Part shown: positions 53,690 to 64,000 of the stretch, in pieces
Layout: each line of letters starts with the position of its first letter
How positions within the stretch are numbered: the first letter of the stretch is position 1
NCBI GenBank assembly: GCA_902702965.1
Contig: CACRXP010000168.1
Coordinates: 20,483 to 84,482 of the forward strand
Origin: Spirometra erinaceieuropaei
Taxonomy: Eukaryota > Platyhelminthes > Cestoda > Diphyllobothriidea > Diphyllobothriidae
DNA: 64,000 bases
Direction of reading: 5' to 3'
Made by a program: the position numbers and the translations under genes
The notes under the pieces: generated by a model
Database searches by the model: none
The model's input: only the letters and a program-made list of their open reading frames with translations
What the model was told of the DNA's origin: nothing

Positions 53690-54085
53690 GGACGCTCCAA
53701 GGCCTACCGAGCGCACCGCTGAGATAGCCCGGTTGGCGTTGACTGGGTCCAGTCATGCCCGACAGTCCGTGACACAGGGGCGGCCACTGTTTTGTACTTT
53801 TGTGATCCAATCTGAAGTGGTGTTCAGTTGGTGTATGTGTGTTGATTTGTCGGGGGTTGGTGTTCAGGTGGCTTGTGTTGCACTCGCTGGGGAGAGGGGG
53901 GGACGGGTGGTATGTTGAAGAGGCGCACCCTGCAGACGCATGTGCGTCCGGGTTGAAATCGATCGGAGGGCTGGCTGCAGGTCAGCGCGTCCGGAACCAC
54001 TCGCTGCGAAGGCGAATGACCTTGAACCATCGGGGCCTTGGACAAGGACGCCAGACATGGCCATGATGGCTGTCGGCAACAGGTC
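53690..54085. repeat. Repeat family F, outer parts only
   Basis: It matches 13490-13580 and 14040-14250 ('ggggttggtgttcaggtggc', 'actcgctgcgaaggcgaatg', 'gccatgatggctgtcggcaa') but lacks the core between them. Confidence 0.7.
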
Positions 54086-54218
54086 AACCGATCGTATCTG
54101 ACTACTTACGACCATGCTATTATGATGCTTCCATGTTGTGCACTTATGGGAGTGAATTTGGAAACCATTTCTATCGGGCGTGTTGTATTTGCAGTTCTCG
54201 TTTGACAACCATACGGTG

Positions 54219-54470
54219 AGATCCTATTTTGTAGACGCACCTGTTGGGGATAGGGATCAGGGATTAGGGTTGGGAATTAGGGTTAGGGGTTAGGGGTTAG
54301 GGCTAGGGGTTGGGGGATTGGGGTTAGGGTTAGGGTTAAAAGGTTAGGGGTTAGGGTTTAGGAGATAGGGCTAGGGGATTAGTGTTAAACCCGTTATTAC
54401 CACTGGTCCCGTATGGCAGGCGACTGCTGCTGGTCTACTGCAGGTGCGGCTATGAAATAAGATCCGATCA
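54219..54470. mobile_element. Family C element with telomere-like interior
   Basis: Imperfect inverted ends 'gatcctattttgtagacgca' and 'tgcggctatgaaataagatc' bound a run of TTAGGG/TTAGGGG/GGATTAGGG units (54245-54390). Confidence 0.7.
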
Positions 54471-55644
54471 GTCTACAACTCTGACTACATATGCAGTAGA
54501 TTAAATCCTACATCGCTCTTGATGGCCTCTGTCTGAAATGTCACAGCCGGTATGGTAGATATTTTAACGCACCCCAGTCAGTCAATGCTAAAGAGTCGTT
54601 GTGGAAAGGGATATCTAAGCTAGCAACGATTTGGAGTGGAATTCCCTATGGCCGAGGTCCTGGGAAGGCACTTTCCAAACAATCGAAGGCACTGTGTTTT
54701 TGTAAAAGGGTCTTTTTAGTAAGTAAGTGTGATGTACTTCTATGGCAGGCTTTTCCCCAACTCGCCACCTTCTCCCTGACAGCTGACTATTCGAAGGTCG
54801 TAACTGCTGTTCCAATTCTCTGTCCGAAAAATAAAGTTGAGTCTCATCTCGTCCGCCCACCTCGTTTAAAAAACACTCCTGCAAGGTAAAGAAATGGTAC
54901 TTTCCAACCTTGTCAACAGAGTGAAACAAAACACGCATCTTGTTGTCGTGACGGGAAGACAGCCCTCGCCTTGCTGCGCATCGATCAGGCCCTCTGGTTA
55001 CGGTCAAGAACGACGCAATTAGACGAAATGAGTTTTATGGGTGGTGGTGGTGTGATCCCACGTCTCAAAACAAATTCGTATAGTCAATCAGCGTAGCAAA
55101 AAACACTGACCATTAATCCCATTGGTCGCCGTCGTAAACGTTAGTTCATCCACGTCTACTAATTATGCGTACTAAAGATCAACAAAAGTGCATATGGAAC
55201 GAAAAATTGTTCAGAATTTCTCAAAAGTGAAGGAAACTGGATAAATTTCTACTATGCTGCCAATTTTGTAGATTTTAAACGACAGATTTTGTAAAACGCA
55301 TGATTAAGTTTGTAGAAAAAATCATTTTTAAGAAATTACGGGCAGTAAAATATATTGTTTTCATGTTACTTTCCTGAAACCAGCCCTCGCAGGGGGAGAG
55401 CAATAAGAAAGCAGAATGCCATTGTCTGCCTTGAGAGTTAGAGACAGACTGCTTGGGTTTACGGGCATTTTGGGGAATCAATTTTAATCGACAGTAAAAC
55501 GGTCCATTTGTTGATGCCTGACTGAGCGAGCAGTTAATCTTTCGCATTAAATTAATATGAAATTCCGGCCCAGTCACTATCCGGCCACGGCTGAGACCGC
55601 CAAGCCCCGCGCAGAGGGGCTCAGGGAAGCCAAGTAACCTCATG

Positions 55645-55741
55645 ATTGGCTATTGTCGCCAAGGTCACGGAGGCCATTCAAAGGCACACGAAACCGCCGA
55701 TTGGCTGGTTATTGCCAGAATACCGTTTCTCTCCTCATTGG
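55645..55741. promoter_or_regulatory. Three inverted CCAAT boxes (weak)
   Basis: ATTGG occurs at 55645, 55700 and 55737, two of them as GATTGGCT. NF-Y sites in animal promoters are often inverted CCAAT boxes. No start site or exon is seen. Confidence 0.25.
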
Positions 55742-56660
55742 CCTTGTATTTCTGCCAACATACTCTGCTCGAAGTCAATGGGCACGCAGCAGTCAACTCC
55801 TTTCTCCAGGTACTCAAATCACTTTCTAATAAGGATGGCGTCTTTTTCGTCAATTGCTCCAGATGTGAAATATCTTGCCTTTCAGTTTGCCTATAGCGGT
55901 CATGTTGCCGTAGATTAAAACCCCCAATCTCCCTGTAAACTGTACAGTTGGGCGTTTTTTAGAAGTGTCTAAAGAAGGAGGGAAAACTGTGAAAAATGTT
56001 TCATTTTTGAATGGCCCACGCATACACGCAGGGGCACGCTCTATGGAGGGCAAACGAGAGAAAAGTGATTTCTCTACTCTTGGCAATTTCTAGAACGACC
56101 TACGCAAGGACTTCAGACGGAATGAATAAAATAACTTCCCCCGACTGCAGGCAGCATCGTCAAAGCACATATCTGTCTTGTTGCCTACGAGCTGCAGTCT
56201 GGGTACTGAAGTCCTCCAGAAGCGGCATTTTCACTTCTGACTGCTTTAAAGGAAGCCTGCGCTTTTTTGCAACCTGAGAATTGCCTACCGAGCGAGCATT
56301 TGGCCGACTGGTAGTTACATGGGAAAAAGCAAAAGGGCTGGCAGAGATGCGGGCTTTAAGGGCAGGGCAAATGACGGTAGGAATTTCACCTAGGATGTGA
56401 TCCTTGCATTCTGCTAGTTCAGTGCATGTCATCGGAGTATCGTGTCTCTAAGCTCTTGTTGCTTACTCGTGCAATGTAAAAATAAGATTGGCTTGCAATT
56501 TCGCAGCTTCTATGCAGAGAAGGCCCGTGGTCACTTTAGATCTAACATGGCCAATTCAGGCAATGAGAAAGCTGATAAATACTGCCTCAAGAAATTAGTT
56601 TAGTGGAGCATTTTAAAACCGTGAGTAGTGCTCTCTGTCCCTAATTTTGCAAATTTATGC

Positions 56661-56668
56661 TATAAAAG
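56661..56668 (+). promoter_or_regulatory. TATA box (weak)
   Basis: 'tataaaag' followed by GGGG and a GC-rich leader is a canonical TATA context. The 1 kb downstream shows no recognised exon. Confidence 0.25.
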
Positions 56669-59600
56669 GGGTCTGCGGCGTGGGACGGACTAGCCCGCAT
56701 AGTCTACCTGGTGATCAAATATTCAGAAGAAGATTTATTGAATGACTGCTGTTTAGCAGGCCTGTATGAAGGTTTGCTGGGCTTTGCTGAAGCCACGGCT
56801 TGAAGATCAAAAAATACTGCAATCTTTTTCCCTTCATGATTCTTGAAAACAAAATGGATGACTGAGGATTTCAGGCATTGTGGCTCTCCTGTCTCATTGT
56901 CATCGATTATGCGCTTAACGCGTTTTTCGAATCAAGAATTATTAACGTGCACGAACGGGTCAAATATTATATCGAGAAAAGCTACGACTAACTTGCATAA
57001 GGAATGCAACTATCAATAAATGAAGAAATTTCAGCGAAAAAATTCCTGATGTATGCCTTAACTGGAAAATTTCACGGACCAGGTCCCTGATCTGGGTTCA
57101 GAATACTCCAGTTGCTGAAGTATTTACGTGAACAGTTATGGGCAACGGTAGGTTGTTTAACTCTATCTCTCAACCAGATTTAATTGTCTTATTACTGTTT
57201 ATACATAAGTATTCTTTTAAAAAATAAATAAGTCAGGCGTAAGCACTCGACAACAGAAATCGTTCGGAGATATCGAGGTAGCAAAAGTAAAGTAAATCAA
57301 AACTCAGCCAGCAATCCTTTCAGCACGCGCAGTTTGGTGAGTACCGAGATGGTACAAGAAGGTTTAGCTACTCTTTCGAGAGAAGTAAGTAAGTCACGAC
57401 GTACGGAATCGACGATGGAAGGCAATGCAAGTACATTGCGGTAACTAGGAAATCAAGGTAAGACAAAGGGATTACGGGGAGGGGGAGCGAGAACATCATA
57501 CCAAATAAGTTATCATTAAAAAAGCCAAACTTCAACAACTCGGTGCGTGAGGTTATGTCAAAATGTTAGATAACACACAAAGTAGACTTCCTGTAGCTAC
57601 AGATTAACAAACAAAACAAGGCCTTCCAAGACAAATATAGTAGTTGCCTATACGTACTAAACCTAGTGGGATTATACAACCCATTCTTACCCAGTAAGGA
57701 CTGATTTTGAATTTTTGCATTACGGAGGCAGTATAATGAATTTCTTAGCATGTTTATGGGCTAACATAAAAGCTATTCCAGCCGTGACTCCCTTAGTTGG
57801 TTTTTCTTATGTAAACATCAGTCGGAATTCTCTGTGCACATATTACCTTTTGAGGAACGGGGTTTTCTCTTATTAATTGAAGCCGAACGGTATATTATTA
57901 TTTGCTCGGATATTTCGTCATTGTTCCAAAAATAAGAAATCGTCAGAATGCGCTTATATGGAAGAGCGAACTGTTCGGCAGCAAGTTTATGCATCCTGCA
58001 TAATACTCGCAATTTTGATTATTTTTTGCGACTTTATTGCATAAAAGATTTATGGTCGAGATATCTGCGTTGTCAGCCGGATAGATACAGTGGACTGATC
58101 AACCTCCATAGGGTACAAGCCCGTTGTCAACGCACCGGAAAAAAGTTGCGCCAACAAGCGAGCTCAGCAGATGCGCGGCCTTCTGATGCCCGTGCCCAGT
58201 CATTGTGATTGGCTGCTTTGAGACAAGACCCTCAACGGGTTGACCAATCAACCGGTACTGCCAATGTACCCTGGAGTTCCAGTCGTACACTTAATGAAAT
58301 TCTGAATTGGACTGTAGAATATAGGCAATAAAACAAATGCAGCCTTTGCACAGTAGCGAAGCATCCAGAAAGAAAACACACGCATAACTAGGTCGCCAAA
58401 GATTGAGGTGGTGTCTAAATAGCAACAGTGGAAAACCATTCGGCAAAAAGGAACGCGTCAACAACTACATGTTTCCAAGACATTTTAAGCATTTAAGGGG
58501 GCGCTACTTAATTAAGGGTGCATAGAGCAGCTTGTTGTCTGTGATGACATGGTAGAGAGAATTAAGGGGGACGAGGCGGCAGTGCGGGAGGGGAAGTGGA
58601 GAACGAAGAATATGGTAGGTCTAAAAGTAACGCTAAAATGGGGCATAACATACCTTTTTATACGGTACAGTAATTCGAGTTACCCAATGAAAATAAGTAG
58701 CAACTCTGTATGCGTAAATTACCAGAGGTAGGCGACAAGTAACCACCGGAAGCATGCAAAGAAGTACAGGAGATAGAAGGCATGAAGCCATCCGCACTGA
58801 CACCCTCATCCCAGAAACCCTATTAGAAGCGGGAGACTTTCACCCTGATAGACAACGTCCAAGGGGCTGTGATAACGTGGCGCACCCGGCCATATCGAAA
58901 CCGTGTTGTTCGTCATGTCCTTCACAAAAGAAGCCTCAGCGACCGATGGATATGAGGAAACAGGAGGCGACAGTCAGCAGTGATTGCCAGATGGAATACA
59001 GGAAGTCAGTGCGTTCATAATCAGCACTGAGGGAGGCTGAAGAGAACACCAAATAGCGGTTTGAAAGCGGAACAGTCAATGGCCAAGCTGAGGAACGACT
59101 GAATATCAAGGAAGACCAGGTTAAGGTGACCACTTCGGCACGCCGGTTTATTCACTGCCAGCACAGTGGGCTTCAGCTGGGTTTGGAACCTCTCGATCTT
59201 CTCATTGGGTGTCCAAGGATAAGTTTTGATTAAAGTTCAGACGCCGCAGAAGAAGTTGACGACGAGTTCGAGTAGTTAGGATTCAGACATGACGATGAAG
59301 GGATCGCTGAAGACGATTGAGACATTTCCTGACCTCAGTCGCCATCTCCGCGTTTGGCAGAAGAACTGTCTTTGGCTTGGTAAGAACTGACGGAGTTCAA
59401 CCCGTTTTTCCTGCAATCGTGCATCTGCATGCTGTTAACAAACTAGCCCAAGCTTTTGCTCTCCTAATTTACTTTGCAGTTCAGCCTGGAGCCCGACGAC
59501 TTATTAAGAAGTAAGCATAGATTGCAGGAAATAAACACGTCTTCAAAGACTGGTCTCTTGACCCAGAACGAACTGTTGAAACAGTTGTCCACATCCCGTT

Positions 59601-60064
59601 TGTCCTCCCTTGTCATGCCTCAGTAAGTTTCCGTTCACGCCCGAACAAATCGCAGTTAGCGTCTTCGGCGAAGACTGATAATGAAAGTGAGCATAGCTCA
59701 TTAAATGCAAGACCACACAGGACTATCAACACAACAACGTTGGCTAACAGTCGGAATAAATTGTGGCATTATAACGGGGCAGATGAAGACCATGGCTTTT
59801 CAAGTGCAACCGAATGTTTCAGGCTGCGAGTTCGAGTGTCCCTTTATTGGATGCTCAAGTGGCTTTCTGATGTGGTTGGAGATTTGACTAACTTTTCACA
59901 AAAAGGACAGAGATACCTGATGTTCATTTTTAGTTTTCCAAACATGCAACCAAGTCCAGGAGACCAGGAGGACACAGGTGGCTGACACGGAAAAAAACCG
60001 TACCGCCACATCCCCTGGTCCAAAACAAACACCTGATCGGGATTTTCAACAACAACAACATATA

Positions 60065-61010
60065 CTGTGAGTGACCGATCTCATGAAATGTTTGCTGAAA
60101 TTCTGAAATGCGTTTTCGATCAGGAAGTATTACTTGGACGCTGTTGTAGTACTGATTTTCTTGCAACATAATCCTATAATATTTCGGACTTGGCAGGACT
60201 TCATTGCCTTTTACTCTCCTGTTGAAACCGGACTCGGAAAAAATGACAACTTAATTAGCATGCATTTTTCCTATTGATTTTCGATGGTCTTGGAAATTCG
60301 AATATATTTTATAGAAACTACGAATAAAATACGCTTTCTTTCGGTCATTTGAGAGAGAATCACGCCGTCTTTATATTTTATACTCGAAGAAGGAGGATAA
60401 TTGTGCTTTAAAATGCTTTTAATTATGAGAATGTTTAAGACCGGGTAATGTCTATTCATGCAGCATCGTACCTGTACGTTCATCGCTGCTCCTCATGAAA
60501 TGTACAACATGAACCGCATCCATTGCAAAATTTTATGGACTCTACATAGTATCTTCTTAAAGGCATGGGAGAATATGCGAGCTTGCGGGGAACGCATGCA
60601 TCTTATAGACTGAATTCACTAAACACTGATGCAACGACTGATCAGGCTCGGAATTATTCGGGAATAAGAAATTTCTTCTAAAACCTAATTATACTCCTTC
60701 TTCGAGTATCAAACGACTGAAAGAAAGCGTATTTTTGTTCGTAGTTTCTATAAATTATAGTTAAATTAGCAAGACCATCGAAAATCAATAGGAAAAATGC
60801 ATGCTAATTAAGTGGTCATTTCTACCGAGTCCGGTTTCTACAGGAGATAAAAAGGCAATGAATTCAAAAACTAACATTCTGCCAAGTCCGAATTATTATA
60901 GGGTTATGTTGCAAGATAATGAGTATTACAACCGAGCCCAAGTAAACCTTTCCAATTGGAAACGCATTTCAGAATTTCAGTCAACATTTCATGAGATCGG
61001 GTGCTCATTT
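60065..61010. mobile_element. Palindromic TA element, complete (subfamily A)
   Basis: 946 bp, flanked by TA at 60063-60064 and 61011-61012. Left end 'ctgtgagtgaccgatctcat', right end 'atgagatcgggtgctcattt'. The arms match 4643-5630. No transposase. Confidence 0.86.
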
Positions 61011-61179
61011 TATGTGGGGTTTGCACTGATCCCAGTTGGCGCGGCGAAACGGGCCTGCACCGCACCCCGAATTTAGGCATTCCCCATAACGTCTATCACA
61101 GTCCGGTCTAACTCCCGTGTTGGCCCATCACATCTTCCATGTGGCCCGTTTTGGGGGCCTCTCCATGGGCAGAATAACA

Positions 61180-61345
61180 TTTCCGACAAAGATAAGGGAG
61201 ACTGGAATGGTCATTTCTGGCTTATTAGCCGTCGTCAGCCAGTCATACCCAACGCCATGTATTTCAACCCCTTAAACTCGAACCTGCGCCCTTTTTGGCT
61301 AGAAGTCAAACGCCTAACCACTGAGCCACGGGCTCGTTGTCCCAT
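61180..61345 (-). mobile_element. SINE2 copy (minus)
   Basis: 'ataagggagactggaatggt', 'gccgtcgtcagccagtcata', then the reverse tRNA-like head 'cctaaccactgagccacggg' (61311-61330). Confidence 0.8.
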
Positions 61346-61474
61346 GGGTTGCGATTCGGCATATAGAATGGTACAGAGGGCGCTCATCGAACTCGATATG
61401 GGACGCACTTATCTCTCGCTTTATGCCTTCGAATTCACTGACGAGTCCGTCAGAAGCTGTAGAGCGGCTATTGG

Positions 61475-61560
61475 CACAGGCAGAATAGCCTTCCCGACAG
61501 ACATAAGGGAGATTGGAATGGCCATTCAGGGCTTATTAGCCGTCCCTCTAGCATTGTACA
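61475..61560 (-). mobile_element. SINE2 body fragment (minus)
   Basis: 'ggcagaatagccttcccgac' and 'ataagggagattggaatggc' are body sequence. It stops after 'cttattagccgtc'. Confidence 0.65.
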
Positions 61561-61593
61561 TACTCACATACTCGTTCGGACCCAGGAAAACAA

Positions 61594-61765
61594 CGAGCCC
61601 ATGACTTAATGGTTAAGGCGCTCGGCTTCTCCCCAACAGGTCACGGGACCGAACTTCAGGGACAACACCCCTCAGGGTTAGTTATCGCCGGCCGACGTCG
61701 GCTAATAAGCCAGGCATGGCCATCACGGTCGGCCTTGTCTTTGCCGGTACCCCTTGTCTCCATAT
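61594..61765 (+). mobile_element. SINE2 copy (plus)
   Basis: The tRNA-like head 'gagcccatgacttaatggtt' (box A diverged) runs to 'ggtcacgggaccgaac'. The body 'cggctaataagccaggcatg' ends with 'ttgtctttgccggta'. Confidence 0.72.
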
Positions 61766-62003
61766 ACCACTACTCACTGTGCGACGGTTTGTGAGGGCTC
61801 TCAATGGAGCCCCAAGACATAATATAACGTGCATTTCCCACAGTCTGACCGGCAAACGCCTTTCCTACGATAAGTTCTTTTATCTACAATAACGTAATAT
61901 GACGGATGAGCGCTCACTTGTGAAAGTGAGACACACAGTCTGATCTCTAATATTATCCGTATAAAACCTCAGTAAAGCTTTATCACATTTTTACATGATC
62001 GTA

Positions 62004-62978
62004 CAGTAGGTGGGGTAACTCATGAAATGTCAACAGAAATTCCGAAATGCGTTTCCGTTTCGAAAAGAGTAATTAAGTAGGGTTTTAAAACCAATCATCT
62101 TGCAGCATAATTCTATAATAATTCAGTTACCCCAGGATGTCGGCTTTCGAACAAACGTCTCTCCGGCTGCATCGAAAAGTCATACTCCGTGAAAAATGAC
62201 TACTTAAGTAGCATGCATTTTTTTTCATTGATTTTCGATGCCCCTAAAGATTCAATTATATTTTATAGAAAACATGCATAAAAATATTCATTCTTCTACT
62301 CATTTGATAGTAAATTACTGCTTCTTCCAATTTTACATTCAAAGGAAGGGTATAATTTGGTTTTAAAAATGTTCCTAATTGTTAGATTTTTTAATACCAT
62401 GAAATGATCCTTCATAAAACGTCATGTTACTGCATTTACCAATGTGGCTTGTAAATTTGACAACATGGATCAAATTCACTGCTAAATTTTATAAACCCTA
62501 TATTGTCTCCCTTCATTACCGTTGAGAAATGTGTGGTTTTCCGTACGCGGAAAATATACGGCTTGTAGTTTGGAAACCGTGAATGCAAGTGTAACGGCAG
62601 GTCGGGTTCGAAATTATTCGGGAATTGGAAAAATTTTGTACAACCAAATTATAACCTTCCTTCGAGTATAAAATTGAAAGTCAGCAAAAGAATGAATATT
62701 TTTATGCATGTTTTCTAGGAAATATAATTGAATCTTTAAGAGCATCGAAAATCAATGGAAAAATGCATGCTACTTAAGCAGTCATTTTTTTACCAAGTAT
62801 GGCTTTTGGATGCAGCCGGAAAGACGTTTGTTCAAAAGCCGGCGTCCTGGGATAACTGAATTATTTTAGAATTATACTGCAGGTTGATTAGTTTTACAAC
62901 CCTGCTTAATGTATCTTTTCGAAACGAAAATGCATTTCGGAGTTTCTGTTGGGATTGCATGAGTTAGCCCACTTAGCG
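62004..62978. mobile_element. Palindromic TA element, complete (subfamily B)
   Basis: 975 bp, flanked by TA at 62002-62003 and 62979-62980. Left end 'cagtaggtggggtaactcat', right end 'atgagttagcccacttagcg'. Arms of about 400 bp. It is the reference for the half copies at 1-310 and 17958-18530. Confidence 0.86.
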
Positions 62979-63120
62979 TAGGATCACACTGATCGCACTG
63001 AGGCAGCCGCTGTGGCCTGACCTCTAGTTCATAGCCTGTCCCCGACTGTAAGTCTGTCGTCATGACTCCGAGGCGTGTTTTGTTATTTGTAGTTAAGCGC
63101 TGGATCTGAACTGGAACGAC

Positions 63121-63124
<4 letters not shown>

Positions 63125-63195
<71 letters not shown>
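63125..63195. repeat. (CT)n microsatellite
   Basis: About 35 uninterrupted CT units. Confidence 0.98.
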
Positions 63196-63198
<3 letters not shown>

Positions 63199-63499
63199 CC
63201 TCGTATGCCGACTGCATGTTCAATTCGGGCTGGTCACAGGGGACCGACATGGGCGTACGCACGACTAGTGCGCATGTGACATTTTTCTAGCAATTTGAGA
63301 CCTGTCGGAGTAAACATGTGTTGTGCACATCTGCCATACGCGCCCTTTGGTTGATCCTATCTTTCCTAGGAGCCAGTCTACCTTAATTTGATCACGTGTT
63401 TTACGATGTAAAACTTCCTGTTGACCTTCTATCAATCTCCAATAGCATCTGTGGCATAATGGATAGAACGTTGTCTTGGTAGAGCGGTCGCCCATTGAT

Positions 63500-63772
63500 C
63501 GTGTTGTGGAACTCAGTCATTCCGTTGTGCCTTAGGGTTCTCTCTCTCAAGTCCAATCACCAGCAGCACAGCTGTGCGTAATACAGGCAGAGTAACATTA
63601 CCGACAAATGACAAGGGAGACTGGAATGGCCATTTCTGGCTCATTGGCCGTCGCCAGCCAATCGTGGCCAACTCCGAAGTGTGGAGCACCTGAGGCTCGA
63701 TCCGGCGACCTGTTGGATAGAAGTCCAACGCCCTCTAATCACTGAGCCACGGGATCGTTTCCTGTCAGTTGT
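63500..63772 (-). mobile_element. SINE2, longest minus-strand copy
   Basis: It includes the far body 'cattccgttgtgccttaggg', the near body 'agggagactggaatggccat', and the head in reverse: 'tagaagtccaacgcc', 'aatcactgagccacggg'. It serves as a model of the full unit of about 270 bp. Confidence 0.82.
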
Positions 63773-63774
63773 GA

Positions 63775-64000
63775 TGGGGAATATGACAGTTAGACCGTCG
63801 TTTCCAACGATATCCACCGTGTGCTCCACGGCGAGCTGAGAGTAGGCACGATGACTTACGCATGAGTTAGTTTATAGGAATACCAGATTCGCGAAGCATC
63901 TACCGCTCTCCCTCTTCCTCACTCCGCATCTGGACCCGGTGTCAAGAGAAAGTCAGGAAGACTAGAGGGGGAGGGCGCAGGCGGATAGCACGGTCAGGCC
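63775..64000. repeat. Repeat family F copy (inverted), cut by window end
   Basis: 'gaccgtcgtttccaacgata', 'accgtgtgctccac', 'tctggacccggtgtcaagag' and 'ggagggcgcaggcgg' are the family core read on the other strand. Confidence 0.7.

Larger units (their letters stand above)
54471..60060. other. Repeat-poor region, no gene recognised
   Basis: 5.6 kb with little similarity to other parts of the window. Open frames are at most 130 codons (54615-55007 minus) and show no recognised domain. Introns would hide exons from an open-frame view, so a host gene cannot be excluded. Promoter-like signals at 55645-55741 and 56661 are listed separately. Confidence 0.5.

Noticed and set aside
54245..54390. True telomere
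   Set aside because: The units are degenerate, bounded by imperfect inverted repeats, and both flanks continue as ordinary DNA.
54615..55007. 130-codon minus-strand frame as a host gene
   Set aside because: No motif, signal or start context supports it, and overlapping frames of similar length on the other strand are equally open.
61435..61460. Possible hammerhead core (actgacgagtccgtcagaag)
   Set aside because: CTGACGAGTCC matches, but no GAAA half or cleavage triplet follows; a chance hairpin within SINE-rich DNA.

Overview
This is repeat-rich eukaryotic nuclear DNA. It holds no intact operon-like or long host gene: almost every recognisable stretch is a transposable element or its debris, and long open frames are scarce. 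The mix points to a metazoan with a large, transposon-swollen genome: many Penelope-like elements (PLEs) with GIY-YIG endonuclease tails, hammerhead-ribozyme repeats, a Merlin transposase, two tRNA-derived SINE-like families and long-inverted-repeat TA elements. A flatworm, perhaps a diphyllobothriid-type tapeworm, is my best guess, but that is inference. Bases 7770-8299 are an assembly gap. || Layout. 0-8 kb: half of a TA-flanked palindromic element at the left edge, a broken BED-finger/hAT-like gene on the minus strand (about 1.0-1.74 kb), a duplicated 0.95-kb block (3.04-3.99 and 4.35-6.2 kb) whose second copy carries a complete palindromic element, and SINE pieces. 8.3-13.2 kb: a minus-strand PLE (8.87-10.95 kb) with an intact YLDD motif, interrupted by a 427-bp MITE (9704-10130) and by repeat family F; then SINEs and a second PLE tail. 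13.4-22.3 kb: repeat families F, D, C and E, a long GAT microsatellite, a plus-strand PLE fragment (17.1-17.96 kb) and a probable LTR-retrotransposon 5' end (21.8-22.3 kb). 22.3-28.3 kb: mostly unrecognised DNA with a family C element and PLE 3' ends. 28.3-35.2 kb: a complete but internally deleted Merlin element with TIRs and target duplication (28289-29077), a PLE endonuclease fragment between inverted repeats (30.3-31.3 kb), a 352-bp-period hammerhead-ribozyme repeat inside a large inverted repeat (31.69-32.48 kb), the second MITE copy (34246-34672) and a degenerate relative of the ribozyme repeat. 36-54.5 kb: a PLE with YVDD (36.7-37.9 kb), palindromic elements, SINE2 clusters, a PLE with a broken catalytic box between inverted ribozyme-bearing ends (47.16-48.60 kb), and telomere-like repeats. 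54.5-60 kb is the most repeat-poor stretch, with only weak promoter-like signals. 60-64 kb: two complete palindromic elements, SINE2 copies, a CT microsatellite and repeat family F. || How the parts relate. None of these genes form a host pathway. The PLEs would have supplied reverse transcriptase and endonuclease for their own copying. The MITEs, palindromic TA elements and SINEs are non-autonomous and depend on enzymes encoded elsewhere. Nesting gives a relative age order: the MITE entered a PLE that was already coding sequence, a palindromic element entered one copy of an existing duplication, and a SINE2 lies inside another palindromic element. Family letters (C, D, E, F, G) and 'SINE1/SINE2' are my own labels, based only on similarity seen by eye within this window.
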